From: JAKOQB01 sp036824465
GTDB taxonomy: Bacteria > Pseudomonadota > Gammaproteobacteria > Burkholderiales > Burkholderiaceae_F
Length of the DNA stretch: 46,046 nt
NCBI GenBank assembly: GCA_036824465.1
Contig: DAITAC010000021.1
Span: 1-46,046 of the forward strand
Direction of reading: 5' to 3'
Shown here: in pieces, positions 14,937 to 24,143 of the stretch
How positions within the stretch are numbered: the first letter of the stretch is position 1
How the letters are laid out: every line of letters starts with the position of its first letter
Notes under the pieces: model-generated
What the model saw: the letters and a program-made list of their open reading frames with translations, nothing else
Told to the model about the DNA's origin: nothing
Databases searched by the model: none
Position numbers and translations under genes: made by a program

Positions 14937-16271
14937 CTACGCAGCGAGCTTCGTTGCCACAACGGGAGGGGCGTCCGTCAGTTCCTTGACGAAGGTCGGC
15001 AGGCTGAATAACGCGGCGTGCAGCTCGGCGTTGTAGTACTTCAGCCCGGCAAGCTTGCGCTCGCGCATCCGTTGCGCAATGGTCTCGTTCGCTAGCTGGC
15101 GTGGATTGGCGCTGTCGCTCGCCACGCCAAGGCACCAAAGTGACCCATAGAGCGGGATATACAGCGTCAGCGGATGAACCTGCTTGAACACTTTGCGCAG
15201 GTTGGCGGCGTTTTTCTTCACCGTCGCAGCCTGAAAGACCGGCGAGCCCAGATGCATCGTCATGATGCCACCCGGATTCAGCACGCGCTGGCACAGGCGG
15301 AAGAATTCCTCCGAGTACAGATGAAACGCTGGCGTATCGGGGTCGGTCAGATCCAGGACCACAAGATCGAACTTCTCGCTGCAATTCTTAACGAACTCGA
15401 AGCCATCGCCGAGCCTGATTTCCAGACGCGGATCTTCGAGCGCGCCTTTGTTGATCTCGCGCAGCCATTTCTTGCTGACGTCAATGACGACCGGGTCGAG
15501 CTCGGCCACCACGATGCGCTTGACACTCGGGTGTTTGAAGATTTCTTCCGAAGAGCCGCCGTCCCCGCCGCCAATCACCAGCACACTTTGCGGATTCGGA
15601 TGCGTGAGCAGCGCCGGATGGGTCATGCATTCGTGATAGAAGAATTCCTCGCCCTCGGAGGTCATCAGGCGGCCATCGAGTCGGAAGAGCTTGCCGAACT
15701 GGTGCGTGTCGTAGACCTCGACGCGCTGATACGGCGATTGCATCGTCGCAAGCTGCCCCTTGGCCGTATAGCCGTAGCCCGCGTGGGCATTGAGCCAGTC
15801 GAAGATCAGCTCGTCCTTCTGCTGCCCGGCTTGCGAGATGCCTTTTACTCCCGGCGCATCCAGACGCGCGGTGGCCGCGACATCGACCGATGTCGCTGAC
15901 AGATCACCGCGAGCAATGCGGTTGACAACCTGCTGCCGCGGACGGAACGCCACCATCAGCGTGTCGAACAGTTGCTGCGCCTTGCCGGAATTGTCATCCG
16001 TGAAATTGCATACATAGACGTCAAGCGTGACGCCGCGGCGTTCCGGCCAGGTGTGAATTGCCAAGTGCGACTCGGCCAGCAGCACGGTGCCTGTAATGCC
16101 GCCCGGTTGTCCCTGCCAGTCGGGAAACACGTGGTACTTCTCATCGACGATGGTCAGTCCCGCGTCGATCGTGGCGTCCCGGCACAGCCTGGAAAGTTTG
16201 TCGAGATCGGTGAGAAAGCTGGCGCTGCAACCGCAGTCGAACAGATCGCCAGTCAGGTGAAGCCCTTGCAT
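14937..16271 (-). CDS. S-adenosylmethionine decarboxylase-spermidine synthase fusion
   Basis: One 444-residue protein combines the two steps that turn putrescine into spermidine. Residues 1-110 are a prokaryotic class 1b AdoMet decarboxylase: LLAESHLAIHTWPE holds the autocleavage bond E67|S68 (pyruvoyl source) and H73, and C88 follows in VTLDVYVCNF, at the +5 and +20 spacing seen in the Thermotoga enzyme. A linker (about 112-150) leads to a spermidine synthase domain with VLVIGGGDGGSSEEI, VVAELDPVVIDVSK, and LVVLDLTDPDTP. Fusions of this kind have been shown to be active in other beta- and deltaproteobacteria. GGGGGA lies before the ATG. Symbols speD and speE apply to the halves. Confidence 0.93.
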   Translation of the reverse strand: MQGLHLTGDLFDCGCSASFLTDLDKLSRLCRDATIDAGLTIVDEKYHVFPDWQGQPGGITGTVLLAESHLAIHTWPERRGVTLDVYVCNFTDDNSGKAQQLFDTLMVAFRPRQQVVNRIARGDLSATSVDVAATARLDAPGVKGISQAGQQKDELIFDWLNAHAGYGYTAKGQLATMQSPYQRVEVYDTHQFGKLFRLDGRLMTSEGEEFFYHECMTHPALLTHPNPQSVLVIGGGDGGSSEEIFKHPSVKRIVVAELDPVVIDVSKKWLREINKGALEDPRLEIRLGDGFEFVKNCSEKFDLVVLDLTDPDTPAFHLYSEEFFRLCQRVLNPGGIMTMHLGSPVFQAATVKKNAANLRKVFKQVHPLTLYIPLYGSLWCLGVASDSANPRQLANETIAQRMRERKLAGLKYYNAELHAALFSLPTFVKELTDAPPVVATKLAA

Positions 16272-16673
16272 CTTCGTCCCCCAGCAGGTCCGCCCAATCG
16301 ACCTGAATCACGGCTATGAACCGCAACCCATCGGTCCGGGATCCCTGCGCTGGTGCGCGGCGCTTGGATCATTGCAGTGCGAACACTGCGTCGATTGGAT
16401 CTGGCGGGGGAGAATGCCGATACGACTGGCGCCCGTTGCTTCCGGATTTCCGGACCGAAATTTGAGTGCGAATGCTAATGGAAATTGCCGGACGGCGAAA
16501 GTGATTCAGCGCAACTTTCGCTCGAATGGAGCGACTTGATCACGGCAAGTGTGACGCGTATTTATCGGCTGCGGCGCCTCGATCCCGCGTATCGCGCCTG
16601 ATAGACTTCATCGCCAACACCGAAATCGCCTCGCTCCGGTCCAAAGGCCGGACCACGCCTCAAATCCGATCCC
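16272..16673. other. Intergenic region between speD-speE (-) and tkt (+)
   Basis: Divergent promoter region. I find a good plus-strand promoter at 16536-16564 and no protein-coding sequence. Nothing convincing was seen for the minus-strand promoter. Confidence 0.5.
16536..16564 (+). promoter_or_regulatory. Candidate sigma-70 promoter of tkt-gap
   Basis: TTGATC (16536-16541), 17-base spacer and TATTTA (16559-16564). Transcription would start about 100 bases before the tkt ATG. It is the only well-spaced pair of boxes I see in this divergent region. Confidence 0.4.
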
Positions 16674-18731
16674 ATGCCAGACACTGCCGCAGCGACCCGC
16701 AGCGCGCTTGAGCGCGACATGTGCAATGCCATCCGCGCGCTCGCGATGGATGCTGTGCAGAAAGCCAACTCCGGGCACCCGGGCATGCCAATGGGCATGG
16801 CGGAGATCGCGTTTGCGCTGTGGACGCGGCATCTTTCGCATAACCCCGCGAATCCCGCGTGGGCCAATCGTGATCGCTTCGTCCTGTCGAACGGCCACGG
16901 GTCGATGCTGCAGTATGCGTTGCTGCATCTGACGGGCTACGCACTTCCGATTGAGGAACTGATCAATTTTCGCCAGTTGCACAGTCGAACGCCGGGCCAT
17001 CCCGAACTCGGCGTGACGCCGGGAGTCGAGACCACGACCGGGCCGCTCGGACAGGGGTTTGCCAACGCGGTCGGCATGGCGCTGGCCGAAAAGCTGCTCG
17101 CCGCCGAGTTCAATCGGCCCGAATTCGAAATCATCTCCCACCACACCTACGTATTTGTCGGTGACGGTTGCCTGATGGAGGGCATCTCGCACGAAGCGGC
17201 TTCGCTGGCCGGCACGTGGAAGCTGGCCAAGCTGATCGCGATCTACGACGACAACGGGATTTCGATCGACGGCGAAGTCAAGCACTGGTTCACCGACGAC
17301 ACCGCAGCGCGCTTCCGCGCGTATCGCTGGAACGTGATCGGGCCGATCGATGGCCACGATGTCGGCGCGATCGATCTTGCAATTGCGCAGGCGAAGACCA
17401 GCGATCGCCCGACGCTCATTGTCGCCAAGACAGTCATCGGCAGGGGTTCGCCAAATCGCGCCGGCAGTGAGAAGGCGCACGGTGAAGCGCTCGGCGAAGC
17501 GGAAGTTGCCGCTACGCGTGCCGCGATCGGCTGGCCGCATGCGGCGTTTACCGTGCCGGCGCAAGTCCGAGCCGCTTGGGACGCACGCGCTGCGGGTCAG
17601 TCGCGCGAGCAGACATGGCAGCGGTCCTTCGACGCCTATGCGAAACGATTCCCGGTCGAGGCGGGCGAGCTGCAGCGACGACTTCGGGGCGCACTGCCCG
17701 CCAACTATGCAAAGGTCGTCGCCGAGGCATTCAGTTCCGCCGCGCGCAAACGCGAAACCGTGGCAACGCGCAGGGCCTCGCAACTCGCGCTCGAGGTGCT
17801 TGCCGAGGCCGTGCCGGAGATGCTTGGCGGGTCCGCGGATCTGACCGGCAGCAACCTCACGCGCTGGAGCAAGGCGACCGCGCTGCATACGGACGGCGAT
17901 ATCAAGGCGGGCCGCCACATCCACTTTGGTGTGCGCGAATTCGGCATGAACGCGATCGCCAACGGCATCGCACTTCACGGCGGGTTCATCCCGTTCGTCG
18001 GCACGTTCCTCGTATTCTCCGACTACGGCCGCAACGCGCTGCGCATGGCAGCCTTAATGAAGCTGCGCGCGATTTTCGTCTTCACGCATGATTCGATCGG
18101 CCTCGGCGAAGACGGGCCCACGCATCAGGCGGTCGAACACGCCGCTTCGCTGCGACTGATTCCCAATATGGAGGTGTGGCGTCCATGCGATACGGTGGAA
18201 ACGCTGGTGGCGTGGGCCTGTGCGCTTGAGCGGCATGGCAAGGCAAACGCGGGGCCGACCAGCCTGCTGCTGTCGCGCCAGGCCGTCGCGTTTGTCGCCG
18301 GCGAGCGCGACATGGCTCCGATTCGTATGGGAGCCTATGTGCTGAGCGAAGCCGGCGGCGGCTTCAAGAACGCACGAGCGGTGCTGATCGCGACCGGCTC
18401 CGAAGTGCCGCTTGCCGTCGAGGCCCAGAAAACTCTGGCCGAGCAGGGGATCGCGGTACGGGTGGTGTCGATGCCGTCGACCACGGTGTTTGATCGGCAG
18501 AGCGTTGCCTACAAGTCGAGTGTGCTGCCGGAGGGATTGGCGCGCGTGGCAATCGAGGCTGGCGTCACCGACTTCTGGTGGAAGTACGTCCGGGCGAGCG
18601 GCGCCGTGCTCGGCGTGGATCGATTTGGCGAAAGCGCGCCCGCGGGCGCGGTGTACAAGCAATTCGGCCTGACGAGCGACAACGTTGTCGCCACCGTGCA
18701 GGCACTTCTGGGTAAGGGGAAGAAATCATGA
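16674..18731 (+). CDS. tkt: Transketolase (housekeeping copy)
   Basis: 685 residues. Thiamine-diphosphate enzyme moving two-carbon units in the pentose phosphate pathway and Calvin cycle. ThDP/Mg motif GDGCLMEGISHEAASLAG...YDDNGISIDG, N-terminal ANSGHPGMPMGMA, LSNGHGSMLQYAL, PYR-domain glutamate region FGVREFGMNAIANGI and THDSIGLGEDGPTHQ are all present. It overlaps gap by four bases (ATGA). A second, clearly paralogous transketolase of the same length is in the cbb operon at 37531-39588. This copy heads the glycolytic block and is probably constitutive; the other is probably autotrophy-induced. Confidence 0.96.
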   Translation: MPDTAAATRSALERDMCNAIRALAMDAVQKANSGHPGMPMGMAEIAFALWTRHLSHNPANPAWANRDRFVLSNGHGSMLQYALLHLTGYALPIEELINFRQLHSRTPGHPELGVTPGVETTTGPLGQGFANAVGMALAEKLLAAEFNRPEFEIISHHTYVFVGDGCLMEGISHEAASLAGTWKLAKLIAIYDDNGISIDGEVKHWFTDDTAARFRAYRWNVIGPIDGHDVGAIDLAIAQAKTSDRPTLIVAKTVIGRGSPNRAGSEKAHGEALGEAEVAATRAAIGWPHAAFTVPAQVRAAWDARAAGQSREQTWQRSFDAYAKRFPVEAGELQRRLRGALPANYAKVVAEAFSSAARKRETVATRRASQLALEVLAEAVPEMLGGSADLTGSNLTRWSKATALHTDGDIKAGRHIHFGVREFGMNAIANGIALHGGFIPFVGTFLVFSDYGRNALRMAALMKLRAIFVFTHDSIGLGEDGPTHQAVEHAASLRLIPNMEVWRPCDTVETLVAWACALERHGKANAGPTSLLLSRQAVAFVAGERDMAPIRMGAYVLSEAGGGFKNARAVLIATGSEVPLAVEAQKTLAEQGIAVRVVSMPSTTVFDRQSVAYKSSVLPEGLARVAIEAGVTDFWWKYVRASGAVLGVDRFGESAPAGAVYKQFGLTSDNVVATVQALLGKGKKS

Positions 18732-19738
18732 CGATCAAGGTAGCCATCAACGGTTATGGCCGCATCGGCCGCAACATCCTGCGCGCGCATTACGAAGGCG
18801 GCAAGAAGCACCCTATTCAGTTCGTGGCGGTCAACGATCTGGGTGATACCAAGATCAACGCGCACCTGACCAAGTACGACACGACGCACGGTCAGTTCCC
18901 GGGCACGGTTGAAGTCGACGGCGACTCGCTCGTGATCAACGGCGATCGCGTCAAGGTGCTGTCTAACCGGAACCCGGCCGAACTGCCGTGGGCCGCGCTC
19001 GGGGTGGACGTGGTGCTTGAATGCACCGGGTACTTCACCAGCAAGGAGAAGGCTGTCGCGCACATCAAGGGCGGCGCCAAAAAGGTGATCATCTCCTCGC
19101 CGGGCGGCAAGGACGTCGACGCCACGATCGTCTATGGCGTCAACCACGGGGTGCTGAAAGCGTCGCATACGGTGATTTCGAATGCATCCTGCACGACCAA
19201 CTGCCTGGCGCCGATGGTCAAGCCTCTGCAGGACAAGATCGGGCTGGTCAATGGCCTGATGACGACGATTCACGCGTACACCAACGACCAGGTGCTGACT
19301 GACGTTTATCACGAGGATCTGCGTCGCGCGCGTGCTGCCGCGCACAACATGATTCCGACCAAGACCGGCGCTGCCGCCGCGGTCGGCCTCGTGTTGCCGG
19401 AACTGAATGGCAAGCTCGACGGCTATGCGATCCGTGTGCCGACGATCAACGTATCGATCGTCGACCTGTCGTTCATTGCCGCCCGCGACACCACGGTGGA
19501 TGAGGTCAACAGCATCATGAAGGCCGCGGCTGACGGCGAACTGAAGGGCATTCTCGGCTACAACACGGCGCCACTGGTATCGAGCGACTTCAATCACAAC
19601 TCGCTGTCGTCGGTGTTCGATGCGACGCTGACAAAAGTCTCCGGCCGCCTCGTCAAGGTCTCCAGCTGGTATGACAATGAATGGGGTTTCAGCTGCAGGA
19701 TGCTGGACACCACCGTCGCGCTGATGAACGCCAAGTAA
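18728..19738 (+). CDS. gap: Glyceraldehyde-3-phosphate dehydrogenase, type I
   Basis: 336 residues. N-terminal Rossmann motif INGYGRIGRNILRAHYEGG, catalytic cysteine in SNASCTTNCLAPM, and the NEWGFSCRMLD C-terminal segment. Interconverts glyceraldehyde 3-phosphate and 1,3-bisphosphoglycerate; with PGK it forms the reductive step of the Calvin cycle. Translationally coupled to tkt with GGGGAAG as ribosome site. No separate cbbG copy is seen in the cbb operon, so this gene may serve both glycolysis and carbon fixation. Confidence 0.97.
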   Translation: MTIKVAINGYGRIGRNILRAHYEGGKKHPIQFVAVNDLGDTKINAHLTKYDTTHGQFPGTVEVDGDSLVINGDRVKVLSNRNPAELPWAALGVDVVLECTGYFTSKEKAVAHIKGGAKKVIISSPGGKDVDATIVYGVNHGVLKASHTVISNASCTTNCLAPMVKPLQDKIGLVNGLMTTIHAYTNDQVLTDVYHEDLRRARAAAHNMIPTKTGAAAAVGLVLPELNGKLDGYAIRVPTINVSIVDLSFIAARDTTVDEVNSIMKAAADGELKGILGYNTAPLVSSDFNHNSLSSVFDATLTKVSGRLVKVSSWYDNEWGFSCRMLDTTVALMNAK

Positions 19739-19921
19739 ACCCGGCATTTCGATCGCCCTGCTCACAGTTTCGGCATGCAGCGCAGCTTCGGCCAACATGC
19801 GCAGCGCCGAGAGTCGCATCGATTAGTGCATTTGCCGGGCGGTTCGCCCGCAGCTCCATCCATCCCGTCGACGCATCGATTTGTTACATCGGTGCGAGCG
19901 GTCTCTCGTTAGACTGGCTCA

Positions 19922-20275
19922 ATGCCACAAAACGGACGCGCTGTACGTGGCCGGAATCCCCCGGCGTCCCGCCTGCTGCTGGCGGCTTGTGCGGTCATAT
20001 CTTCCTGCGCTGTCATGCCGGAACAGTCCACGCGCATCATCGTCACTCTGGCTCCCGGCGTCGAGGTTGCCGATCGCACAGCGTTCGAACGCATGGTGCT
20101 GGAGCGAACTTCGGTGAAACTGGTCTATGCCGCCGCGGTGGCCGATCGTGTGCATGCATTCACCTTGCTCTGCGAACCGGTTGACGCAGGCTGTGCGCAC
20201 GCAAAAGAAGTGCTGATGGACTCGGACCTGTTCACTTCAATCGCCGACGACAAGCGGCGTGGCAGCTATCGTTGA
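19922..20275 (+). CDS. Small lipoprotein resembling a subtilase propeptide (I9-like)
   Basis: 117 residues. Basic N-terminus, hydrophobic LLLAACAVISSC with probable lipobox ISSC (Cys29; LAAC ending at Cys23 is an alternative). The mature part resembles the propeptide of the adjacent protease: this protein has STRIIVTLAPGVEVA ... VHAFTLL ... FTSIADDKR where the protease has DRIIVKFRDGVARA ... MHAVRLE ... VEYAVADQRK, with similar spacing. Such inhibitor I9 domains fold as small beta-alpha-beta units and chaperone or inhibit subtilases. I infer a membrane-anchored inhibitor or folding helper for the protease 22 bases downstream. The N-terminal start is uncertain. Confidence 0.65.
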   Translation: MPQNGRAVRGRNPPASRLLLAACAVISSCAVMPEQSTRIIVTLAPGVEVADRTAFERMVLERTSVKLVYAAAVADRVHAFTLLCEPVDAGCAHAKEVLMDSDLFTSIADDKRRGSYR

Positions 20276-20297
20276 TCGCGGCAGGAAGGAAACGCAC

Positions 20298-22226
20298 ATG
20301 AAGGCAAGTCGAATTCTCATCGGCACAATCATCGCTGCAGTGGCCTTGATGGCCGCGTCCGCGCACGCAGAGAAGATGGCGCGCGTCATGCGGCCCTCGG
20401 GCTCAACCGACCGCATCATCGTGAAGTTTCGTGACGGCGTGGCACGCGCGCAATCGGTGACGAGCGAAGCGGCAGCGACCGACCGAGTTGCTCAATTGGC
20501 GACGCGCGCCGGGGTTCGCATGCGGCTCGCGCGCAGCGTGTCGCCTCAGATGCACGCGGTGCGTCTCGAACGGCCGCTGGAGGGCGCGCAACTGCGGGAG
20601 ATGATCGCGCAGATTGGACGAGATGCCGCGGTCGAATACGCTGTTGCCGACCAGCGCAAGTACCGATCGCTGATCCCTAACGATCCTCGTTACGGCACGG
20701 GCCAGGTTTCGCAGGAGTGGTGGCTGACGCCACCCAGCAGCACCTTCGTCTCTCCAATCGATGCCGAGCGCGCGTGGGATATCACTACCGGAAGTCCCGC
20801 GGTGGTGGTAGCCGTGCTCGACAGCGGGGTCTTGTACGACCATCCTGATCTCGGTCGATTTGCGCAGGGTGGCAAGGTATTGCCCGGCTACGACATGATC
20901 TCCGATCCGGCGGTCGCCAACGACGGCGACGGGCGCGACCCCGACGGCTCCGATCCGGGTGACTGGATCACACAAGCCGATCTCTCCAACACCACATTCA
21001 GCGACTGTGAGATTTCAGACAGCTCCTGGCATGGCACGCATATCGCGGGGATCATCGGCGCGCAAACCGATAACGGGGTTGGCGTCGCCGGAATCGGTTG
21101 GAAGAACCTGGTGCTTCCTGTGCGGGTGCTGGGGAAGTGCTTTGGGTTCGACTCAGACATCATCGCCGGCATGCGGTGGGCTGGCGGCCTCAGCGTCCCG
21201 GGCATTCCAGTCAATCCGAATCCGGCTCGCGTCATCAACATGAGCCTTGGATCGCAAGACGCATGCACGAACGCCTATCGCAGTGCACTTGATGAACTGA
21301 AGGCGGCCGGCGTGCTCGTCGTTGCAGCCGCGGGAAATGAGGGCTCGGGTGCGTCCGCTTCTCCCGGCAACTGCCCGGGCGTGATCTCAGTCACTGCACT
21401 TCGTCATGTTGGCACGAAGGTTGGATTCGCCAACTGGGGTACGGATGTGACGATCGCCGCGCCAGGTGGCAATTGCGTCAATCTAAGTGGTGATTGTCTC
21501 TATCCGATTGTCTCGACCAGCAACGCGGGCAAACAGCAGCCGGGCGAGATGACCTACGACGGCGGTCTTGGTACCAGCTTTTCCACGCCGATGGTGGCTG
21601 GCGTGGCGGGACTGATGATTGCCGCCAATCCGACCATCTCGGTGGCCGACCTGACCCAGCGGCTGCGGCTGACGGCCAGAGCCTTTCCTGCGGCGGATCC
21701 GTCGCTACTCAGCTGCAGTAATTCGGACTTTAAGGCCGACGCCGCGGGCAATCTGCCCAACGATGGTCAGTGCAACTGCGATACGTCGAGCTGCGGCGCC
21801 GGCATGCTTGACGCGGCGGCCGCGGTACGGTCTGCGAACAATCCTATTGCTCTGATCGCGGGCCCCGGGAGCGCCTCGGCGGGCCAGTCGATCACAATCG
21901 ACGGCAGTGCGAGCGTGGGATCGCCGGGAATCGGAACAATCACGTATCGATGGCAGGCCACGGGTGACGGGACTGCGACTCTGGGTGCGACGAACGGCCC
22001 GACACTGAATTTTTCCGCAACAGCCGGCTCCTACAGCGTCACGCTCACGGTCACCGATGCGAGCGGACATTCCGATTCACGAACGGTTGCGCTCCAGGTC
22101 ACGGGTAGCACGAGCAACGGAGGCGGTGGCAGCGGAGGCGGTGGAGGGTCGGTGGACGCCGAGCAATTGCTGGCGTTGATGGCCTTTTGTCTTTTCGGAG
22201 CACTCAGGGCACGTCGCCGCGAATGA
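20298..22226 (+). CDS. Secreted subtilisin-like (S8) protease with PKD domain and GlyGly-CTERM-like tail
   Basis: 642 residues from an ATG with AGGAAGGA upstream. Signal peptide (1-24), I9-type propeptide (about 38-120), S8 catalytic domain with Asp175 in AVLDSGVLYDHPDL, His245 in SWHGTHIAGIIGA and Ser427 in GTSFSTPMVAGVAG, then a PKD domain (about 525-610; ALIAGPGSASAGQSI ... SYSVTLTVTDASG). The end is a glycine/serine-rich spacer, a hydrophobic helix and an arginine cluster (LLALMAFCLFGALRARRRE), the layout of a GlyGly-CTERM sorting signal. Its partner enzyme, a rhombosortase, is encoded convergently with stops overlapping by 23 bases. Expected to be secreted, anchored briefly and cleaved by the rhombosortase. 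Confidence 0.93.
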   Translation: MKASRILIGTIIAAVALMAASAHAEKMARVMRPSGSTDRIIVKFRDGVARAQSVTSEAAATDRVAQLATRAGVRMRLARSVSPQMHAVRLERPLEGAQLREMIAQIGRDAAVEYAVADQRKYRSLIPNDPRYGTGQVSQEWWLTPPSSTFVSPIDAERAWDITTGSPAVVVAVLDSGVLYDHPDLGRFAQGGKVLPGYDMISDPAVANDGDGRDPDGSDPGDWITQADLSNTTFSDCEISDSSWHGTHIAGIIGAQTDNGVGVAGIGWKNLVLPVRVLGKCFGFDSDIIAGMRWAGGLSVPGIPVNPNPARVINMSLGSQDACTNAYRSALDELKAAGVLVVAAAGNEGSGASASPGNCPGVISVTALRHVGTKVGFANWGTDVTIAAPGGNCVNLSGDCLYPIVSTSNAGKQQPGEMTYDGGLGTSFSTPMVAGVAGLMIAANPTISVADLTQRLRLTARAFPAADPSLLSCSNSDFKADAAGNLPNDGQCNCDTSSCGAGMLDAAAAVRSANNPIALIAGPGSASAGQSITIDGSASVGSPGIGTITYRWQATGDGTATLGATNGPTLNFSATAGSYSVTLTVTDASGHSDSRTVALQVTGSTSNGGGGSGGGGGSVDAEQLLALMAFCLFGALRARRRE

Positions 22227-22821
22227 GGCGCTTGCGCTCGTTCAATCCGACCAGCGCCAAACCGACCAGCGCGCCGCAGGCAGCGCCGATCAGATGCGCC
22301 TGCGGCACGGTCGTGGCACCCAGCCATGCCACATAAGGTGTCGCGCTACCAACAGGTCTTTCGAACCCGACCTTGATCCACCCGGCACTTACCAGCACCG
22401 CTGGGAACAACCAGGAATCGCGCGGAGAATGCAAGAAGGACCGACCCAGTCGCACCGTCGAGCCCGCGAAGAACAGCGCGTGCAGTGCGCCCGACAGGCC
22501 ACGATACCAGGCGATGCCGGGAAACAGCAGCAACAGTCCGACACCGACGCAGAGCCCGCCCAAGGTCAGCGCGAACAGCTGATGCGATGCTGAAAGATCC
22601 GACGCGAACAGTCGCGCGATCAGATACCAAGCCGCCGCATTGAGGAGTGCGTGCCGTGCGTTGACGTGAACCAAATGCGCGGTGAGGAGTCGCCATGGCT
22701 CAGTTGCGATGCTCGCGCGTCGATACTCGAGAACTGCGCTGGCATCGGGCACCCAGAGCAGCGCGAGCACGAGGATGGAACCGACGCAGGCGGCAATCTC
22801 GGCGCGGGACGGCAGCAGCAT
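22204..22821 (-). CDS. Rhombosortase (rhomboid-family intramembrane protease)
   Basis: 205 residues, mostly hydrophobic, about six membrane segments. Rhomboid signatures: EPWRLLTAHLVHVNARHALLN, the nucleophile serine in YRGLSGALHALFF, a GWIKVGFE segment typical of the short GlyGly-CTERM-processing group, and the catalytic histidine in QAHLIGAACGALVG. The small size and presence beside a GlyGly-CTERM-like protease identify it as a rhombosortase rather than a housekeeping rhomboid. The open frame continues upstream to 23838, but that part is antisense to pgk; the ATG at 22819-22821 is the sensible start. The 115 bases between it and pgk must carry its promoter. Confidence 0.88.
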   Translation of the reverse strand: MLLPSRAEIAACVGSILVLALLWVPDASAVLEYRRASIATEPWRLLTAHLVHVNARHALLNAAAWYLIARLFASDLSASHQLFALTLGGLCVGVGLLLLFPGIAWYRGLSGALHALFFAGSTVRLGRSFLHSPRDSWLFPAVLVSAGWIKVGFERPVGSATPYVAWLGATTVPQAHLIGAACGALVGLALVGLNERKRLIRGDVP

Positions 22822-22936
22822 GACAGTCGCAGGTCGCGATCGGAGATGAGTGCTTCGTATAATGCCCAAGATCCTTCCTGCTATGCCGCGAAACCTCTCC
22901 ATTGTCAAGCGCACAACGAACCTCGAGCTCACTTCC

Positions 22937-24139
22937 ATGCACGTCATCACTCTCGAATCACTCGCAGCCAAGGGCGCCCTGCGCGGCAAGCGCGTCTTCA
23001 TTCGCTCCGATCTGAACGTGCCGCAGGACGACACCGGCAAGATCACGGACGACACGCGCATACGCGCTTCAGCGCCGGCGATCAAGCTGGCGCTCGATGC
23101 CGGGGCCGCGGTGATGGTCACTTCGCATCTGGGCCGTCCGACCGAAGGCGAGTTCAAACCTGAGGATTCACTGGCGCCGGTGGCGAAGCGACTGAGCGAA
23201 CTGCTCAGCCGCAACGTTCCGTTGGTGGCCAACTGGGTTGATGGCGTGGCCGTGACACCTGGCAACGTGGTGTTGCTGGAGAACTGTCGCATCAACAAGG
23301 GCGAGAAGAAGAACAGCGATGCGCTGGCGCAGAAGATGGCGGCTCTGTGCGATGTGTATGTGAACGATGCGTTCGGCACGGCGCACCGGGCTGAGGCGAC
23401 CACGCATGGCATTGCGAAATTCGCGCCGGTTGCGTGCGCCGGGCCACTGCTGGCGGCGGAGATCGAGGCGCTGACCAAGGCGCTCGGGAATCCGAAGCGG
23501 CCGCTGGTGGCGATCGTTGCGGGTTCGAAGGTCTCGACCAAGCTCACGATCCTCAACAACCTCGCGGCCAGGGTGGATCGTCTGATCGTCGGCGGTGGCA
23601 TTGCCAACACGTTTCTGCTCGCCGAAGGCATGTCGATCGGCAAGTCGCTGGCGGAACCCGATCTCGTCCCCGAGTGCAAGAAAGTGCTCGCCACGCTGGC
23701 GGCCAAGGGCGGCACACTGCCGTTGCCAATGGATGTCGTGGTGGCAAAGGAGTTCAAGTCGGACGCCGAGCCCCGACTGACGCGCGCTGACGATGTCCAG
23801 GCGGACGAGATGATTCTCGACATCGGTCCTTCGAGCACACTTGGACTGACGCACCTGATTCAGGATGCGGGCACCATCATCTGGAACGGACCGGTTGGCG
23901 TGTTCGAGTTCGATGCGTTCTCCAACGGCACGCATCAGCTTGCGCTGGCGATTGCGACTGCCACCGCACGCGGCGCATTCTCGATCGCCGGGGGTGGCGA
24001 CACGCTGGCAGCGATCACGAAGTACGGCATTGCGGATCGTGTGAGCTACATCTCGACCGGTGGCGGCGCATTCCTGGAATTCCTCGAGGGCAAGACCCTG
24101 CCTGCGATCGAGGTGCTTGAGCAGCGCGCAAAGGCCTGA
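22937..24139 (+). CDS. pgk: Phosphoglycerate kinase
   Basis: 400 residues. FIRSDLNVPQDD, VTSHLGRPTEG, the inter-domain LLENCRINKGEKKN (LENxRF equivalent), IIWNGPVGVFEFD and the nucleotide loop IAGGGDTLAAI are present. Catalyses 3-phosphoglycerate to 1,3-bisphosphoglycerate, the first reductive-phase step after RuBisCO. The ATG at 22937 gives the family N-terminus; an in-frame ATG at 22850 would add 29 atypical residues. Followed four bases later by pyk, so the two are co-transcribed. Confidence 0.97.
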   Translation: MHVITLESLAAKGALRGKRVFIRSDLNVPQDDTGKITDDTRIRASAPAIKLALDAGAAVMVTSHLGRPTEGEFKPEDSLAPVAKRLSELLSRNVPLVANWVDGVAVTPGNVVLLENCRINKGEKKNSDALAQKMAALCDVYVNDAFGTAHRAEATTHGIAKFAPVACAGPLLAAEIEALTKALGNPKRPLVAIVAGSKVSTKLTILNNLAARVDRLIVGGGIANTFLLAEGMSIGKSLAEPDLVPECKKVLATLAAKGGTLPLPMDVVVAKEFKSDAEPRLTRADDVQADEMILDIGPSSTLGLTHLIQDAGTIIWNGPVGVFEFDAFSNGTHQLALAIATATARGAFSIAGGGDTLAAITKYGIADRVSYISTGGGAFLEFLEGKTLPAIEVLEQRAKA

Positions 24140-24143
24140 ATCC

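Noticed and set aside
22822..23838. N-terminal extension of the rhombosortase frame
   Set aside because: This part is antisense to pgk and has no membrane-protein character; the ATG at 22819-22821 fits the family length.
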